37,390 bases of DNA, from assembly GCA_046483125.1 (NCBI GenBank), contig JAWODU010000066.1, forward strand, positions 1 through 37,390, read 5' to 3'. A program made the translations under genes and the position numbers. Positions within the stretch are counted from its first letter, which is position 1. Each line of letters begins with the position of its first letter. Below the pieces are notes generated by a model that was not told the DNA's origin, did not search any database, and saw nothing but the letters and a program-made list of their open reading frames with translations. The stretch is from JAWODU01 sp046483125. GTDB taxonomy: Bacteria > Verrucomicrobiota > Kiritimatiellia > UBA8416 > JAWODU01. This document shows positions 15,867-24,976 of the stretch, piece by piece.

Positions 15867-16594
15867 AATCGCAGAACCCGAAAAAACAAGGTGACCGCCA
15901 TGTTGTCCTCGTAATCGAGGACGACATGGCTCTGCGTGAAGGACTGGCGATGAATCTCAGGATGCAGGGTTACGAGGTGCTTACCGCCGGTGAAGGAGAA
16001 AGCGGGATGAAAATGGCCTTTGACGCGCGGGCCGACCTGATAGTCCTCGACATCATGATGCCGGCGTGGAGCGGATTGGATATTCTGGACGAACTGAGAA
16101 AACGCGGCAATGCTGTTCCGGTACTTGTTCTTTCCGCGCGCAACACCACGGCCGATAAAGTGCGCGGACTCAATACGGGTGCCGACGATTACATGACCAA
16201 GCCCTTTGATCTGCCCGAATTGATGGCCCGGGTGCAGGCGATGTTGAGGAGAAAAAACGTTCTGAAAAAGGCGCCGAAACTGGCATTCGGAGACATGGTG
16301 ATCGATCCCGGGGCACGGGCGGTTAAAGTGAAGGACACAAATGTTGATTTGACCGCAAGGGAATTTGACTTGATTTATCTGCTCGGCGGTTCTCCGGGAC
16401 AGGTGTTCAGCAGAGAGACGATTCTGGAACGGGTATGGGGATGGGACTACGAAGGAACGGACCGGACCGTTGACAATTTCGTGGCCGGGCTCAGGAAGAA
16501 GCTGAAGATGAAAACGCGTACGGGCGCGAGGATAGTGACGGTACCTCGAGTGGGTTACAAGCTGGAGACTCACGGCGCCGGGAGTAAATGCTGA
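15863..16594 (+). CDS. OmpR/PhoB-family response regulator
   Basis: A 243-residue regulator. The receiver (about 13-130) has acidic residues 20-21, phospho-acceptor Asp63 in VLDIMMP and Lys113 in TKPFD. A winged-helix DNA-binding domain follows (about 143-235) with LTAREFDLIYLL, the TVDNFVAGLRKKL recognition helix and VPRVGYKLE at the end. It is coupled to the upstream kinase by a four-base overlap. Targets unknown. Confidence 0.93.
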   Translation: MKSQNPKKQGDRHVVLVIEDDMALREGLAMNLRMQGYEVLTAGEGESGMKMAFDARADLIVLDIMMPAWSGLDILDELRKRGNAVPVLVLSARNTTADKVRGLNTGADDYMTKPFDLPELMARVQAMLRRKNVLKKAPKLAFGDMVIDPGARAVKVKDTNVDLTAREFDLIYLLGGSPGQVFSRETILERVWGWDYEGTDRTVDNFVAGLRKKLKMKTRTGARIVTVPRVGYKLETHGAGSKC

Positions 16595-16718
16595 CGCCCG
16601 GCAGTTCTGATGATCATTATCGGATCTGCCCTGAATATCCGCTTACGCCGGTATTTTCTCTTGTACAAGTTCGATAGTAGTTACATAGTGCGGCCTTTTC
16701 CCGGCGCTGGAGAAAACA

Positions 16719-18800
16719 ATGACTGATGATATGTGCGCAAAAATACGGAATATAGGCATCATGGCACACATTGATGCCGGGAAGACAACCGTCAGTGAAC
16801 GGATGCTCTTTTACGCCGGCAAGATCCACAGGATGGGCGAAGTCCACGATGGAGAAGCCGTGATGGACTGGATGGACCAGGAACAGGAACGCGGCATCAC
16901 TATTACCTCGGCGGCGACAACTGCGGATTGGAAGGGGCATAGAATCACGCTTATTGACACGCCGGGGCATGTAGACTTCACGGTGGAAGTGGAAAGAAGT
17001 CTGCGCGTGCTGGACGGAGCTATCGCGCTGTTCTGCGCGGTGGGCGGCGTCCAGCCGCAAAGCGAGCAGGTGTGGCGGCAGAGCGAGAAGTACAGCGTGC
17101 CCAAGATAGCTTTTGTCAATAAGATGGACCGCACAGGCGCGAACTTTTTCGACGTCATGGCTAAAATGCAGACCAGTCTGGGGGCGAACGCCGTGCCCAT
17201 GGTGATCCCTATAGGGAACGAGGAAAAGTTCAGAGGCATAATAGATCTTGTTACCATGCAGGCGGTCTACTACAGCGAAACCGATAAAGGAGTAACGTAT
17301 CGGGAAGAAAATGTACCCGCCCAGTACATGAAGGATGCCTCAAAGTGGCGGGCCAACCTTGTTGAAAAGAGCGCCGAGCAGGACGAGGAACTCGTTGACA
17401 AATTTCTGGATACCGGGGATCTCAGCGAGGAAGAGATTCTCTCGATCATACGGCGGTCCACGATTTCCAGGAAGATCATACCCGTCTACTGCGGTTCGGC
17501 GTTCAAAAACAAGGGTATTCAGCGTCTGCTCGACGCGGTAATGAATTTCCTGCCGTCGCCGATTGATCTACCGCCGCTGATACACGCCAGGGATGAAAAA
17601 ATAGTCAGGGTCCATTCAGTGAATGAACCGTTTTCGGCCCTGGCTTTTAAAGTGGCCGCCGACAAGCACATGGGCAAGCTCACCTTTATTCGGGTGTATT
17701 CGGGAAAAATCGATTCAGGAAGCGTTGTTTTCAACAGTACCAGCGGCGTCGAGGAAAGAATCGGGCGTATTATCCGGATGCACGCCAACAGAAGAGAAAC
17801 CGTCCAGCAGGCCGTGTGCGGGGATATAGTCGCGGTCGTGGGACTGTCCAAAACGAGCACCGGAGATACGCTGTGCTGCGGGGAGAATCCAATCGAGCTT
17901 GAAACGATGGAATTCCCGGCCCCGGTTATGTCCGTGAGCATCAAACCGGATACCAGGGACGACCGCGACAAAATGGGCCTGGCTCTTCAGCGGCTTGCGG
18001 ACGAGGATCCGACTTTCCTTGTGGAATACGACAGGGAAACCAGCGAAACAATCCTGTCCGGGATGGGGGAACTGCATCTGGATATACTCGTGGAACGTCT
18101 CAAGCGGGAATTTTCGGTGTCGGCCGAAATCGGCCGTCCCGAGGTGGCCTATCGCGAAACCGCGACGGGGGCGTCGGAAGGGGAGTATAAGCATGTGAAA
18201 CAGAGCGGCGGGCATGGACAATACGGGCACGTGTGTCTACGCATTGACCCCCTTGAGCCGGGACAGGGCTTTGAATTCGTGAATTCGGTGAGAGGCGGCC
18301 GTATACCGATGGAATATATTCCTTCGGTGGAAAAGGGCGTTATCAAAGCCATGGAGCGCGGTCCTTTCGGAGGCTATCCAGTAGTGGACCTGCGTGTAAC
18401 TGTTCTTGACGGATCGGCCCACGAAGTGGACTCAAGCGAATACGCTTTCGTTGAAGCCGCCAGGGTGTGTTTTCGAAAACTCTTTCTCAGCTCAGGTCCT
18501 GAACTGCTGGAACCGATCATGTCCGTGTCTGTCACCGCGCCGGATGAATACATGGGAGCCGTTACGGGTTCTCTGTGCCAGAGAAGGGGCCGGATAGAGA
18601 CTATAGACGAACGCGGGGGTGCCCGCATCATGCACGCCATGGTTCCGCTGAGCGAAATGTTCGGTTACGCCGGGGCTGTCCGCACAATTACGCAGGGCCG
18701 AGGCAGCTTCACCATGCATTTCGAACACTATGAAGCTGTTCCTTTTTCCATCGCCGAAGAGATTGTTCAACAGCGCATGGAACAGAATAAGATCAGGTAG
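16719..18800 (+). CDS. fusA: Translation elongation factor G (stand-alone copy)
   Basis: A 693-residue EF-G, normal length. The G domain has AHIDAGKTT (G1), RGITITSAATT (G2), DTPGHVDF (G3), NKMD (G4) and a GSAF segment (G5). Domains II to V follow, with a SGMGELHLDIL segment and a C-terminal QGRGSFTMHFEHYE segment. It catalyses GTP-driven translocation on the ribosome. No ribosomal proteins, EF-Tu or other str-operon genes are adjacent, so it may be a second paralog; this cannot be decided from the window. TGGAG lies upstream of the ATG. Confidence 0.93.
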   Translation: MTDDMCAKIRNIGIMAHIDAGKTTVSERMLFYAGKIHRMGEVHDGEAVMDWMDQEQERGITITSAATTADWKGHRITLIDTPGHVDFTVEVERSLRVLDGAIALFCAVGGVQPQSEQVWRQSEKYSVPKIAFVNKMDRTGANFFDVMAKMQTSLGANAVPMVIPIGNEEKFRGIIDLVTMQAVYYSETDKGVTYREENVPAQYMKDASKWRANLVEKSAEQDEELVDKFLDTGDLSEEEILSIIRRSTISRKIIPVYCGSAFKNKGIQRLLDAVMNFLPSPIDLPPLIHARDEKIVRVHSVNEPFSALAFKVAADKHMGKLTFIRVYSGKIDSGSVVFNSTSGVEERIGRIIRMHANRRETVQQAVCGDIVAVVGLSKTSTGDTLCCGENPIELETMEFPAPVMSVSIKPDTRDDRDKMGLALQRLADEDPTFLVEYDRETSETILSGMGELHLDILVERLKREFSVSAEIGRPEVAYRETATGASEGEYKHVKQSGGHGQYGHVCLRIDPLEPGQGFEFVNSVRGGRIPMEYIPSVEKGVIKAMERGPFGGYPVVDLRVTVLDGSAHEVDSSEYAFVEAARVCFRKLFLSSGPELLEPIMSVSVTAPDEYMGAVTGSLCQRRGRIETIDERGGARIMHAMVPLSEMFGYAGAVRTITQGRGSFTMHFEHYEAVPFSIAEEIVQQRMEQNKIR

Positions 18801-18817
18801 GCCCGTTCGGCGGGGCC

Positions 18818-18833
18818 GCCGGCCTTCGCCGGC
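18818..18833. repeat. Small GC-rich hairpin after the EF-G gene
   Basis: GCCGGC (18818-18823) pairs with GCCGGC (18828-18833) around CTTC. There is no T run after it, so it is not a classical terminator; it may act as an RNA-end stabiliser or a weak stop. Confidence 0.4.
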
Positions 18834-18959
18834 CACGGGAACCTTCTCCACGGAAAGCAGGTAATGTCTGTTGTTCTCTCTATTTTTGGGCTTGAAGGAC
18901 ACGGCATGACAATTATATGGTTAAGGCCGTTTTTATAAAATAAGTAATGGAGGCAAGCT

Positions 18960-19412
18960 ATGACCGAAGAACAGGAAAAACCGACAAACGAGAAACAATC
19001 ATCGCAGGAGAAAGAAGCGCACGGCGAAGAGAAGTCGCCGCCGGAAGCGCCGGCGTCAAGCGTTCCCGCCGCCGAAATTGAAGAAGGCAAAATGTTCGCG
19101 GTTCTTTCTTACGCTCTGAGCTTTGTGGGGCTTCCTTTTTTTATTGTTCCTCTGATAATGAGGAACAACGCCCTCGCGCTCTATCACGCGAAGCAATGCC
19201 TGCTCCTGTGGCTGGCCGGCGTAGCGGTTGGAGTCGTAAGCGTTCCGCTGACGTTGGTCTGCATAGGGGTTGTTTTGGGTCCGGCCGCGGGGATATTCAT
19301 CCTGGTGCTGTGCATAATGGGCCTCATCAACGCCGCCAAAGGAGTAATGGAACCGGTTCCGCTTATCGGGAAGTGGGCGGAGGATTGGTTCAAGGGCATC
19401 AACAAAGTCTGA
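18960..19412 (+). CDS. DUF4870-like small membrane protein
   Basis: A 150-residue protein. The first 40 residues are highly charged and rich in Glu, Lys and Pro, and probably disordered. A hydrophobic part follows with three helices: one near 45-66, one near 78-98 and one near 100-125. The ALYHAKQCLLLW segment after the first helix is typical of DUF4870. The C-terminus has PLIGKWAEDWF. Function unknown. GGAGG lies eight bases upstream of the ATG. It is 19 bases upstream of another small membrane-protein gene, so the two are probably co-transcribed. Confidence 0.7.
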   Translation: MTEEQEKPTNEKQSSQEKEAHGEEKSPPEAPASSVPAAEIEEGKMFAVLSYALSFVGLPFFIVPLIMRNNALALYHAKQCLLLWLAGVAVGVVSVPLTLVCIGVVLGPAAGIFILVLCIMGLINAAKGVMEPVPLIGKWAEDWFKGINKV

Positions 19413-19431
19413 TCGCGGGAGACCGGTCAAC

Positions 19432-19851
19432 ATGAGGGTCGTGTTTCAACGCTTGAGGCACCGCCGTGCTGACTGGGAGCTTGTTTTCGGTGTACTGTTC
19501 CTGCCGCTTCTCCTGCTGGCCGCTTTTGTTGTGGTTTCAGCGGCACCTGAACTTGTCCCCAAATGCCCGTTGCATGCTGAATACGGAGTTGTATGTCCGG
19601 CGTGCGGGCTTTACAGAAGCCTCGATGCCTTTGTGTCGGGCGGACTCGCCGAAGCTTTTGCACGTCAGCCGCTTGGAGCCGCTCTTGTTGTTGCGGGAAT
19701 AGCGTACTCCCTGTACTCCTTTGTTGTCGTTTTGGGCCGTCTTCCGAGAGTGCGTGTAAGAGTTCGTGAGGGAACCGGCCGGGTATGGCTGATGAGCGCG
19801 ACGGCCCTGGCTCTCGCCAACTGGCTGTACCTTGTGCTTCGAGGCGTGTAG
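19432..19851 (+). CDS. DUF2752 membrane protein
   Basis: A 139-residue protein with three probable membrane helices (about 18-38, 80-100 and 118-136). Between the first two is the DUF2752 hallmark CPACGLYRSLDAF, followed by AFARQPL. The paired cysteines may bind a metal or form a disulfide. Function unknown. It lies just after the DUF4870-like gene. Confidence 0.8.
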   Translation: MRVVFQRLRHRRADWELVFGVLFLPLLLLAAFVVVSAAPELVPKCPLHAEYGVVCPACGLYRSLDAFVSGGLAEAFARQPLGAALVVAGIAYSLYSFVVVLGRLPRVRVRVREGTGRVWLMSATALALANWLYLVLRGV

Positions 19852-19855
19852 GGGG

Positions 19856-19885
19856 TTGACAAAGAGCTGGGCAATCTGGGAAACT
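19856..19885 (+). promoter_or_regulatory. Possible promoter of the Gld-like ABC operon
   Basis: A perfect -35 TTGACA is at 19856-19861. The -10 candidate GAAACT (19880-19885) matches only 3 of 6 positions, 18 bases later. It lies about 90 bases before the ABC ATPase gene. Confidence 0.35.
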
Positions 19886-19922
19886 GGTGGTCAGTAAGAA
19901 AAAAGTATCGACCGGTGTAGTA

Positions 19923-19939
19923 GCGGGTGTCTCACCCGC
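19923..19939. repeat. Strong hairpin in the ABC operon leader
   Basis: GCGGGTG (19923-19929) pairs perfectly with CACCCGC (19933-19939) around TCT. No T run follows, so it is not a typical terminator. It may shape the leader RNA or be a dispersed palindromic repeat. Confidence 0.5.
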
Positions 19940-19972
19940 ACTCGGAACCCGGCGTCAGGAAGGAAGCGATAG

Positions 19973-20707
19973 ATGCTTGAAGCCAGGAACCTGAAAAAGT
20001 CCTTCGGTCTGATTGAAGCCGTGCGCGGGATTTCTTTCGAAGTGAAAAAAGGTGAAATTCTCGGTTTCCTCGGACCCAACGGGGCCGGCAAGTCCACGAC
20101 GATGCGACTCATCACCGGCTTCCTTCCTCCCAGCGGGGGCACCGCCGTGGTATGCGGGCATGACGTTCTCGAGGATCCGGTAGGGGCAAAGAAGTCCATG
20201 GGCTACCTGCCCGAAAACGCGCCGGTTTACACGGACATGACGGTAACGGAGTTTCTGTACTTTATTGCGGGAGCAAGAGGGTACCGTGGAAAAAAACGCA
20301 GGGAAAGAACCGGCCACATCATCGAAAGCTGTTACCTTGAAGGCGTGCGTTATCAGCCGGTTGATACTCTCTCCAAGGGTTACAGACAGCGTGTATGTTT
20401 TGCTCAGGCAGTTCTGCACGATCCGCCGGTGCTGGTAATGGACGAACCTACCGACGGGCTGGACCCGAACCAGAAACGCATAGTGCGCGGGATGATAAGG
20501 GATATGGCTTCGGAAAAAGCAATTATCATATCTACTCACATTCTTGAGGAGGTTGACGCGGTATGCACGCGCGCGATTATTATCAGCGGAGGCGCCATTG
20601 CCGCCGACGGTACTCCTGATGAACTGAAGAAGAAAAGTCCTTCCGGAAGACTGGACGATATGTTCTGGAACCTGACCCAGCACGAGGAGATCAGGAAGGC
20701 GGGCTGA
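19973..20707 (+). CDS. ABC transporter ATP-binding protein (GldA-like)
   Basis: A 244-residue ATPase. It has Walker A GPNGAGKSTT (about 36-45), Q-loop region LPENAPVYTDMT, signature LSKGYRQR, Walker B VLVMDEPTDGLD and switch His in STHI. Closest in type to GldA-like ATPases of ABC-2 exporters. AAGGAAG lies upstream of the ATG. It is 15 bases before the permease gene, so the operon is ATPase, permease, GldG-like, DUF4340 protein. Substrate unknown. Confidence 0.92.
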   Translation: MLEARNLKKSFGLIEAVRGISFEVKKGEILGFLGPNGAGKSTTMRLITGFLPPSGGTAVVCGHDVLEDPVGAKKSMGYLPENAPVYTDMTVTEFLYFIAGARGYRGKKRRERTGHIIESCYLEGVRYQPVDTLSKGYRQRVCFAQAVLHDPPVLVMDEPTDGLDPNQKRIVRGMIRDMASEKAIIISTHILEEVDAVCTRAIIISGGAIAADGTPDELKKKSPSGRLDDMFWNLTQHEEIRKAG

Positions 20708-20722
20708 GGAGGCTGTTCGACA

Positions 20723-21466
20723 ATGGAACCGATGATCAATACGTTCGAAATTTTCAAGCGCGAGATAAAATCGTATTTCGAGTCGCCGGTGGCTTACGTG
20801 TTTCTTATTGTTTTCCTGATGCTTCTGGGATTTCTTACGTTCGCGGTAAGCCGCTATTACGAAGCAGGCCAGGCTGATCTCCGCATGTTCTTTTTCTGGC
20901 ACCCGTGGGTGTATCTCCTTCTGGTTCCCGCCGCGTCGATGAGGCTGTGGGCGGAGGAACGCCGCTCCGGGACCATAGAACTTCTGCTGACTCTGCCCTT
21001 TACGATTACACAGGCGATCATGGGCAAGTTTCTGGCCGCGTGGGCTTTTCTGACGCTCGGTGTTGTGCTTACTTTTCCGATAGTCGTGACCACGGCCTAC
21101 CTGGGAAATCCGGACATGGGAGTGGTTTTCTGCGGCTATGCCGGAAGCATTATGCTTGCGGGGGCGTACCTTTCAGTCGGAATGCTGACATCGGCGGCGA
21201 CGAGAAACCAGGTCATCAGTTTTGTGCTGGCCCTGGTGGCGTGCCTTTTCCTGGCACTGTCGGGCTGGCCGCCAGTTACGGACATGCTGGTGCAATGGGC
21301 CCCGAACTGGCTCGTGGAGGCAGTGGCGGCGTTCAGCATAATGCCGCATTATGAATCCGTACAGCGGGGCGTACTGGACGCGAGAGATATTGTCTACTAT
21401 GCGAGCGTCATAGCCCTGATGCTCGTGGGGACGCTTTTCGTGCTCGAATCCAGAAAATCAAACTGA
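20723..21466 (+). CDS. ABC-2 type permease (GldF-like)
   Basis: A 247-residue permease with about six membrane helices. It starts with an IFKREIKSYFESPVAYVF segment typical of GldF-like permeases. RLWAEERRSGTIELLLTLP is the coupling region that contacts the ATPase. It lies between the ATPase and the GldG-like gene. It probably works as a dimer with two ATPases and the GldG-like subunit in the inner membrane. Confidence 0.9.
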   Translation: MEPMINTFEIFKREIKSYFESPVAYVFLIVFLMLLGFLTFAVSRYYEAGQADLRMFFFWHPWVYLLLVPAASMRLWAEERRSGTIELLLTLPFTITQAIMGKFLAAWAFLTLGVVLTFPIVVTTAYLGNPDMGVVFCGYAGSIMLAGAYLSVGMLTSAATRNQVISFVLALVACLFLALSGWPPVTDMLVQWAPNWLVEAVAAFSIMPHYESVQRGVLDARDIVYYASVIALMLVGTLFVLESRKSN

Positions 21467-21487
21467 ATTACCGGGGATAATTACATC

Positions 21488-23419
21488 ATGACGGCTAAAG
21501 GACAGAAGCTCGGTATAGGAAGCCGCCTGGCGGCTTTCACTGCGGTTTTCGGAATCATAGTGGCCGTAAACGTCATAATGAGCAACATAAGCCTGCGAAA
21601 GGACCTGACCGAAGAGAAGGTTTATGAGCTCTCCGCGGGGACCAGGGAAGTTCTGCGAAACCTGGACGAACCCGTGACTCTCAAGTTTTTCTTTAACAGC
21701 GGCAATCCCGAGGTCCCTTCCCATCTCAAGGCCTACGCTCGCAGGGTCGAGGACCTGCTCAGAGAATATGAACTGGCGGCGGACGGCGGTATTGTTATCG
21801 AAAAATACGATCCGGAACCCGACTCCGTTGCGGAAGACTGGGCGAGAAAGTACGGCGTAGCGAGCCAATCCATGGGTTTTATGGGGCCCGCCATTTACAT
21901 GGGAATTGCAGCCGTAAAGGGCCGGCAGGAAGACGCGCTTCCGGCGCTGAGTCCTCAAACGGAGGACCTGCTTGAATATCACGTTACCCGGATGATTACC
22001 CGGGTAACCGATCCCGAAAAGCCGGTAGTCGGAATGTTGACGGGGCTTCCAGTAACGGGGGCCGCCGGGCCGATGTCGAGCCGCGGTCAGGACTCGGGCT
22101 GGTTTATCGCGGAAGACCTCCGGCAGGACTACGATGTACGGGAACTGGATACCGAAACCAGGGAAATAGGCGATGAAATCGATGTACTCGTGTTGATACA
22201 TCCCCAGGATCTCCCGGAGAAGACCGTTTACGCGATAGATCAGTTTGTGTTGAGCGGCGGAAGAATCCTGGCTTTCGTGGACCCCCACAGCGTGGCGGAA
22301 ATGGAAAGTGCGGGTCCGCAGAACAGGCAGGCTCGGTTCGGACCGAAATCCTCAAACCTGCCGCGCCTCTTTCCAGCCTGGGGGGTAAAATTCAACCCGG
22401 GCGAGGTGACAGCCGACCTTGAGGCTTCAACAAGGCTGAGGGGACCGGATAACAGTGTTGAAGACAGCCCGGTATGGCTGAGCCTGCGTGAACAGCATAT
22501 GAATTCGGACGAGATCGTCACCTCGCATCTCGAATCGCTGATGATGCCCTATGCGGGTTCCTTTTCGGTCGAAGATTCGGAAAACGTCAAGGTAACGCCT
22601 CTTGTGGCCTCCTCCGAAACGTCCTGCAAAATGGACACGATGACAGCCCAGTTCGGGGGGGCGGGGGTGAGACGGAATTTCAAAAGCGGGCTTACCCGGC
22701 TCAATCTCGCGGTGCGCCTGCACGGGACATTCACCACCGCTTTTCCCGAAGGCAGGCCTGCCGCCGAAGATGCTGGAGAGGAAGAAGATGAATCCCCTGA
22801 ACCGGCCCGAGAACATCTGTCTGAAAGTGTACAGCCGGCGACTGTTGTGCTGGCGGCAGACGCAGACATGCTTTACGACCGGTTCTGCGTCCGCGAAATC
22901 CGCAATCCGTTCGGTTACCAACTGCACGAGCCCATGAACGACAACCTGAATTTCTTTGCGAACGCGGTTGAAACACTGGCAGGCGACCCCGCGCTCGTGG
23001 AAATCCGGACCAAAGGACGCATGGAGCGTCCGTTCGAGGTTGTGCTGGAGCTTCAGAAGGAAGCCCAGGAACGCTACCTCGAGGAGGAAGAACGTCTTCA
23101 GAATAAACTGCGTGAAGCGCAGTCGAGGTTACAGGAACTGGAGACCAGAAAAGAGGAGAATCAGCGTTTCGTGCTCAGTGCCGAACAGCAGGCGGCGATA
23201 GAGAGGTTCCAGGACGAAGTGATTCAGACAAAAAAACAGCTCAAACTGGTTCGCAGACAACTGAGAAAGGACATCGAAAAACTGGGTGTGAAAGTCAAGG
23301 TTCTCAACATTCTGCTGATGCCGTGCGTGGTAGCCCTCGGGGGACTTCTGTTCTGGCTTCACAGGCGCCGGAAGGCCGGTAGTCCGCGCGTACCGCGAGA
23401 GGCCGGAGGACGGGAATGA
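21488..23419 (+). CDS. GldG-like ABC accessory membrane protein
   Basis: A 643-residue protein with an N-terminal membrane helix (about 14-36), a large extracytoplasmic domain related to GldG and DUF7088 (about 40-300, with a VLIHPQDLPEKTVYAIDQFVL segment typical of this family), a variable acidic stretch (about 420-445), a long coiled coil (about 525-600) and a C-terminal helix (about 606-626) followed by a basic tail. In Bacteroidota GldG is needed for gliding and secretion; elsewhere such proteins partner GldA and GldF with unknown cargo. It overlaps the DUF4340 gene by four bases. Confidence 0.85.
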   Translation: MTAKGQKLGIGSRLAAFTAVFGIIVAVNVIMSNISLRKDLTEEKVYELSAGTREVLRNLDEPVTLKFFFNSGNPEVPSHLKAYARRVEDLLREYELAADGGIVIEKYDPEPDSVAEDWARKYGVASQSMGFMGPAIYMGIAAVKGRQEDALPALSPQTEDLLEYHVTRMITRVTDPEKPVVGMLTGLPVTGAAGPMSSRGQDSGWFIAEDLRQDYDVRELDTETREIGDEIDVLVLIHPQDLPEKTVYAIDQFVLSGGRILAFVDPHSVAEMESAGPQNRQARFGPKSSNLPRLFPAWGVKFNPGEVTADLEASTRLRGPDNSVEDSPVWLSLREQHMNSDEIVTSHLESLMMPYAGSFSVEDSENVKVTPLVASSETSCKMDTMTAQFGGAGVRRNFKSGLTRLNLAVRLHGTFTTAFPEGRPAAEDAGEEEDESPEPAREHLSESVQPATVVLAADADMLYDRFCVREIRNPFGYQLHEPMNDNLNFFANAVETLAGDPALVEIRTKGRMERPFEVVLELQKEAQERYLEEEERLQNKLREAQSRLQELETRKEENQRFVLSAEQQAAIERFQDEVIQTKKQLKLVRRQLRKDIEKLGVKVKVLNILLMPCVVALGGLLFWLHRRRKAGSPRVPREAGGRE

Positions 23420-24705
23420 ATGCCAGAAAGCTTATCCTTTTGATAGTTGCGGCCGTTGTTCTGGGGGGCGTTGCCTACCTGACATCAGTCCGCAAAGAGC
23501 AGTCCGCGCGCAGTTCCGGTATCGGAGAGCCTGTACTTCCGGCATTGCAGGACAGCGAGAACGTTGCCGCAATCGAGAAAATCCGTTTCGTCTCTTCGTC
23601 AGGTACAGTGACCGTGGAAAAAACGCAGGTCGGATGGGTCTGCGCCGAGAAGTTCGGGTACTCCGTCGATTTCGCAAAGGTTAACAGTTTTGTTGACCGG
23701 GTAAGGGACATGGAAATCGGCCAGGTGCTGAGGGCCGATGCGGGCCGGATGAAGGATCTGGGGCTCGTTGCTCCGGACGCGACGGCCACTAACGGCGGGA
23801 GCTTCGGCACGGTTGTTTCCTTCACGGACGGAAAAGGCAATGAAATTGCCTCTATGATTGTCGGCGAGAAGAGAGTTGGAACTGCCGACCCGGCGACCGG
23901 ACGGGGAGGGTACCCGGAAGGAAGGTACGTTGCCGTCGGGGGCAGGGCTTACGTCATATCCGAGACCCTTTACAGCATACCCGAGGAAGCAGGGGACTGG
24001 CTGGACAGGGAACTCACGAACGTTTCCCCGTCGGACATTGCGACTATTCACGTTCGCGATGCCGGCGCAAAAACTTTCTCCCTGGTGCGCGGAGAGGACG
24101 ATCAACTGAAGCTCACGGATCTTGCCGGAGATGAAACAATGGACAGCACTTCGGCCGCACAGCTCGCGGGCGTCCTGAGCTATTTGAGGTTCAGGGACCT
24201 TGCGGACCCGGAACTGGATGAATCTGAAACCGGCCTTGATACGCCCGTTGTTTATACAGGGAAAACTGAGGACGGGCGGATATACACAGTGAAGCTGGGC
24301 GACACTGTGCCGGACGGGTCCGATCGCTATGCCGCGCTTGGCGCCGAATTCAGGCCGCCCCCTGACGAAGGGACAGAGGGAGGAGAAAATAATGCCGAAG
24401 AGGGCGCCGAAAAGGACTCGGGCGGAGAGGACGCGGATGAAGCTGAAAGAAGGAAGAAACGGGAAGCGCTTGCCTCGGAAATCGCGCAGTTCAGTAAGAA
24501 AACTCACGGCTGGGTGTACGTTCTGCCTTCCTATAAGGTTAAACCGATAATATCGAGCCGCGCGGATCTTCTGAAACAACCCGAAGAAGACAAGGAAGAA
24601 ACGACGGGAGAAAGGCATTCCGAAGAAGGGAAGGCTGAGAATACAACCGGGGCCGAAAAGACGAAAAAAAAGAAATCGTTCCTCGGCAGACTCTTCGGCG
24701 GCTGA
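23416..24705 (+). CDS. DUF4340 protein of the Gld-like ABC operon
   Basis: A 429-residue protein. An N-terminal helix (about 5-24) anchors it; the rest is two DUF4340 repeats outside the membrane, with a characteristic VGEKRVGT segment in the first. An acidic insert (about 313-350) rich in Glu, Gly and Asp and a C-terminal Lys-rich tail are probably disordered. DUF4340 genes usually follow gldG-like genes, as here. Function unknown; likely a periplasmic partner of the transporter. Confidence 0.82.
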   Translation: MNARKLILLIVAAVVLGGVAYLTSVRKEQSARSSGIGEPVLPALQDSENVAAIEKIRFVSSSGTVTVEKTQVGWVCAEKFGYSVDFAKVNSFVDRVRDMEIGQVLRADAGRMKDLGLVAPDATATNGGSFGTVVSFTDGKGNEIASMIVGEKRVGTADPATGRGGYPEGRYVAVGGRAYVISETLYSIPEEAGDWLDRELTNVSPSDIATIHVRDAGAKTFSLVRGEDDQLKLTDLAGDETMDSTSAAQLAGVLSYLRFRDLADPELDESETGLDTPVVYTGKTEDGRIYTVKLGDTVPDGSDRYAALGAEFRPPPDEGTEGGENNAEEGAEKDSGGEDADEAERRKKREALASEIAQFSKKTHGWVYVLPSYKVKPIISSRADLLKQPEEDKEETTGERHSEEGKAENTTGAEKTKKKKSFLGRLFGG

Positions 24706-24716
24706 GATCGACTTCC

Positions 24717-24968
24717 ATGCCTATCTACGAATACGAACCCGCGGACCCCGGTAAGAGTTGTGCGTACTGCAGGGCCGGGTTTGAAAGCATGAGGAAGATA
24801 TCGGACCCGCCACTCGAAAAATGCCCGCAATGCGGCTCGCCGGTGAGAAAGCTCGTGTCGGCGCCTTCGGTGGGCAGCTCGGAAAGCGGACTGGACGACA
24901 GGGCTAAGAACGCGGGGTTTCACAAGCTCAAGCGTCTTGGCAAGGGCGAATACGAAAAGCAGTACTGA
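24717..24968 (+). CDS. FmdB-type zinc ribbon protein
   Basis: An 83-residue protein that opens MPIYEYE and has two cysteine pairs, CAYC and CPQC, making one zinc ribbon (about 1-50). The KISDPPLEKCPQCGSPVRKL part is the standard FmdB signature. The tail is basic and probably disordered. FmdB proteins are of unknown function, some linked to transcription of formamidase genes. It lies 11 bases after the DUF4340 gene and its stop is eight bases from the convergent methyltransferase gene. Confidence 0.85.
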   Translation: MPIYEYEPADPGKSCAYCRAGFESMRKISDPPLEKCPQCGSPVRKLVSAPSVGSSESGLDDRAKNAGFHKLKRLGKGEYEKQY

Positions 24969-24976
24969 ACCGATAT

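Noticed and set aside
16661..16690. Promoter of the EF-G gene
   Set aside because: TTGTAC is present but no -10 box fits at 16-18 bases.
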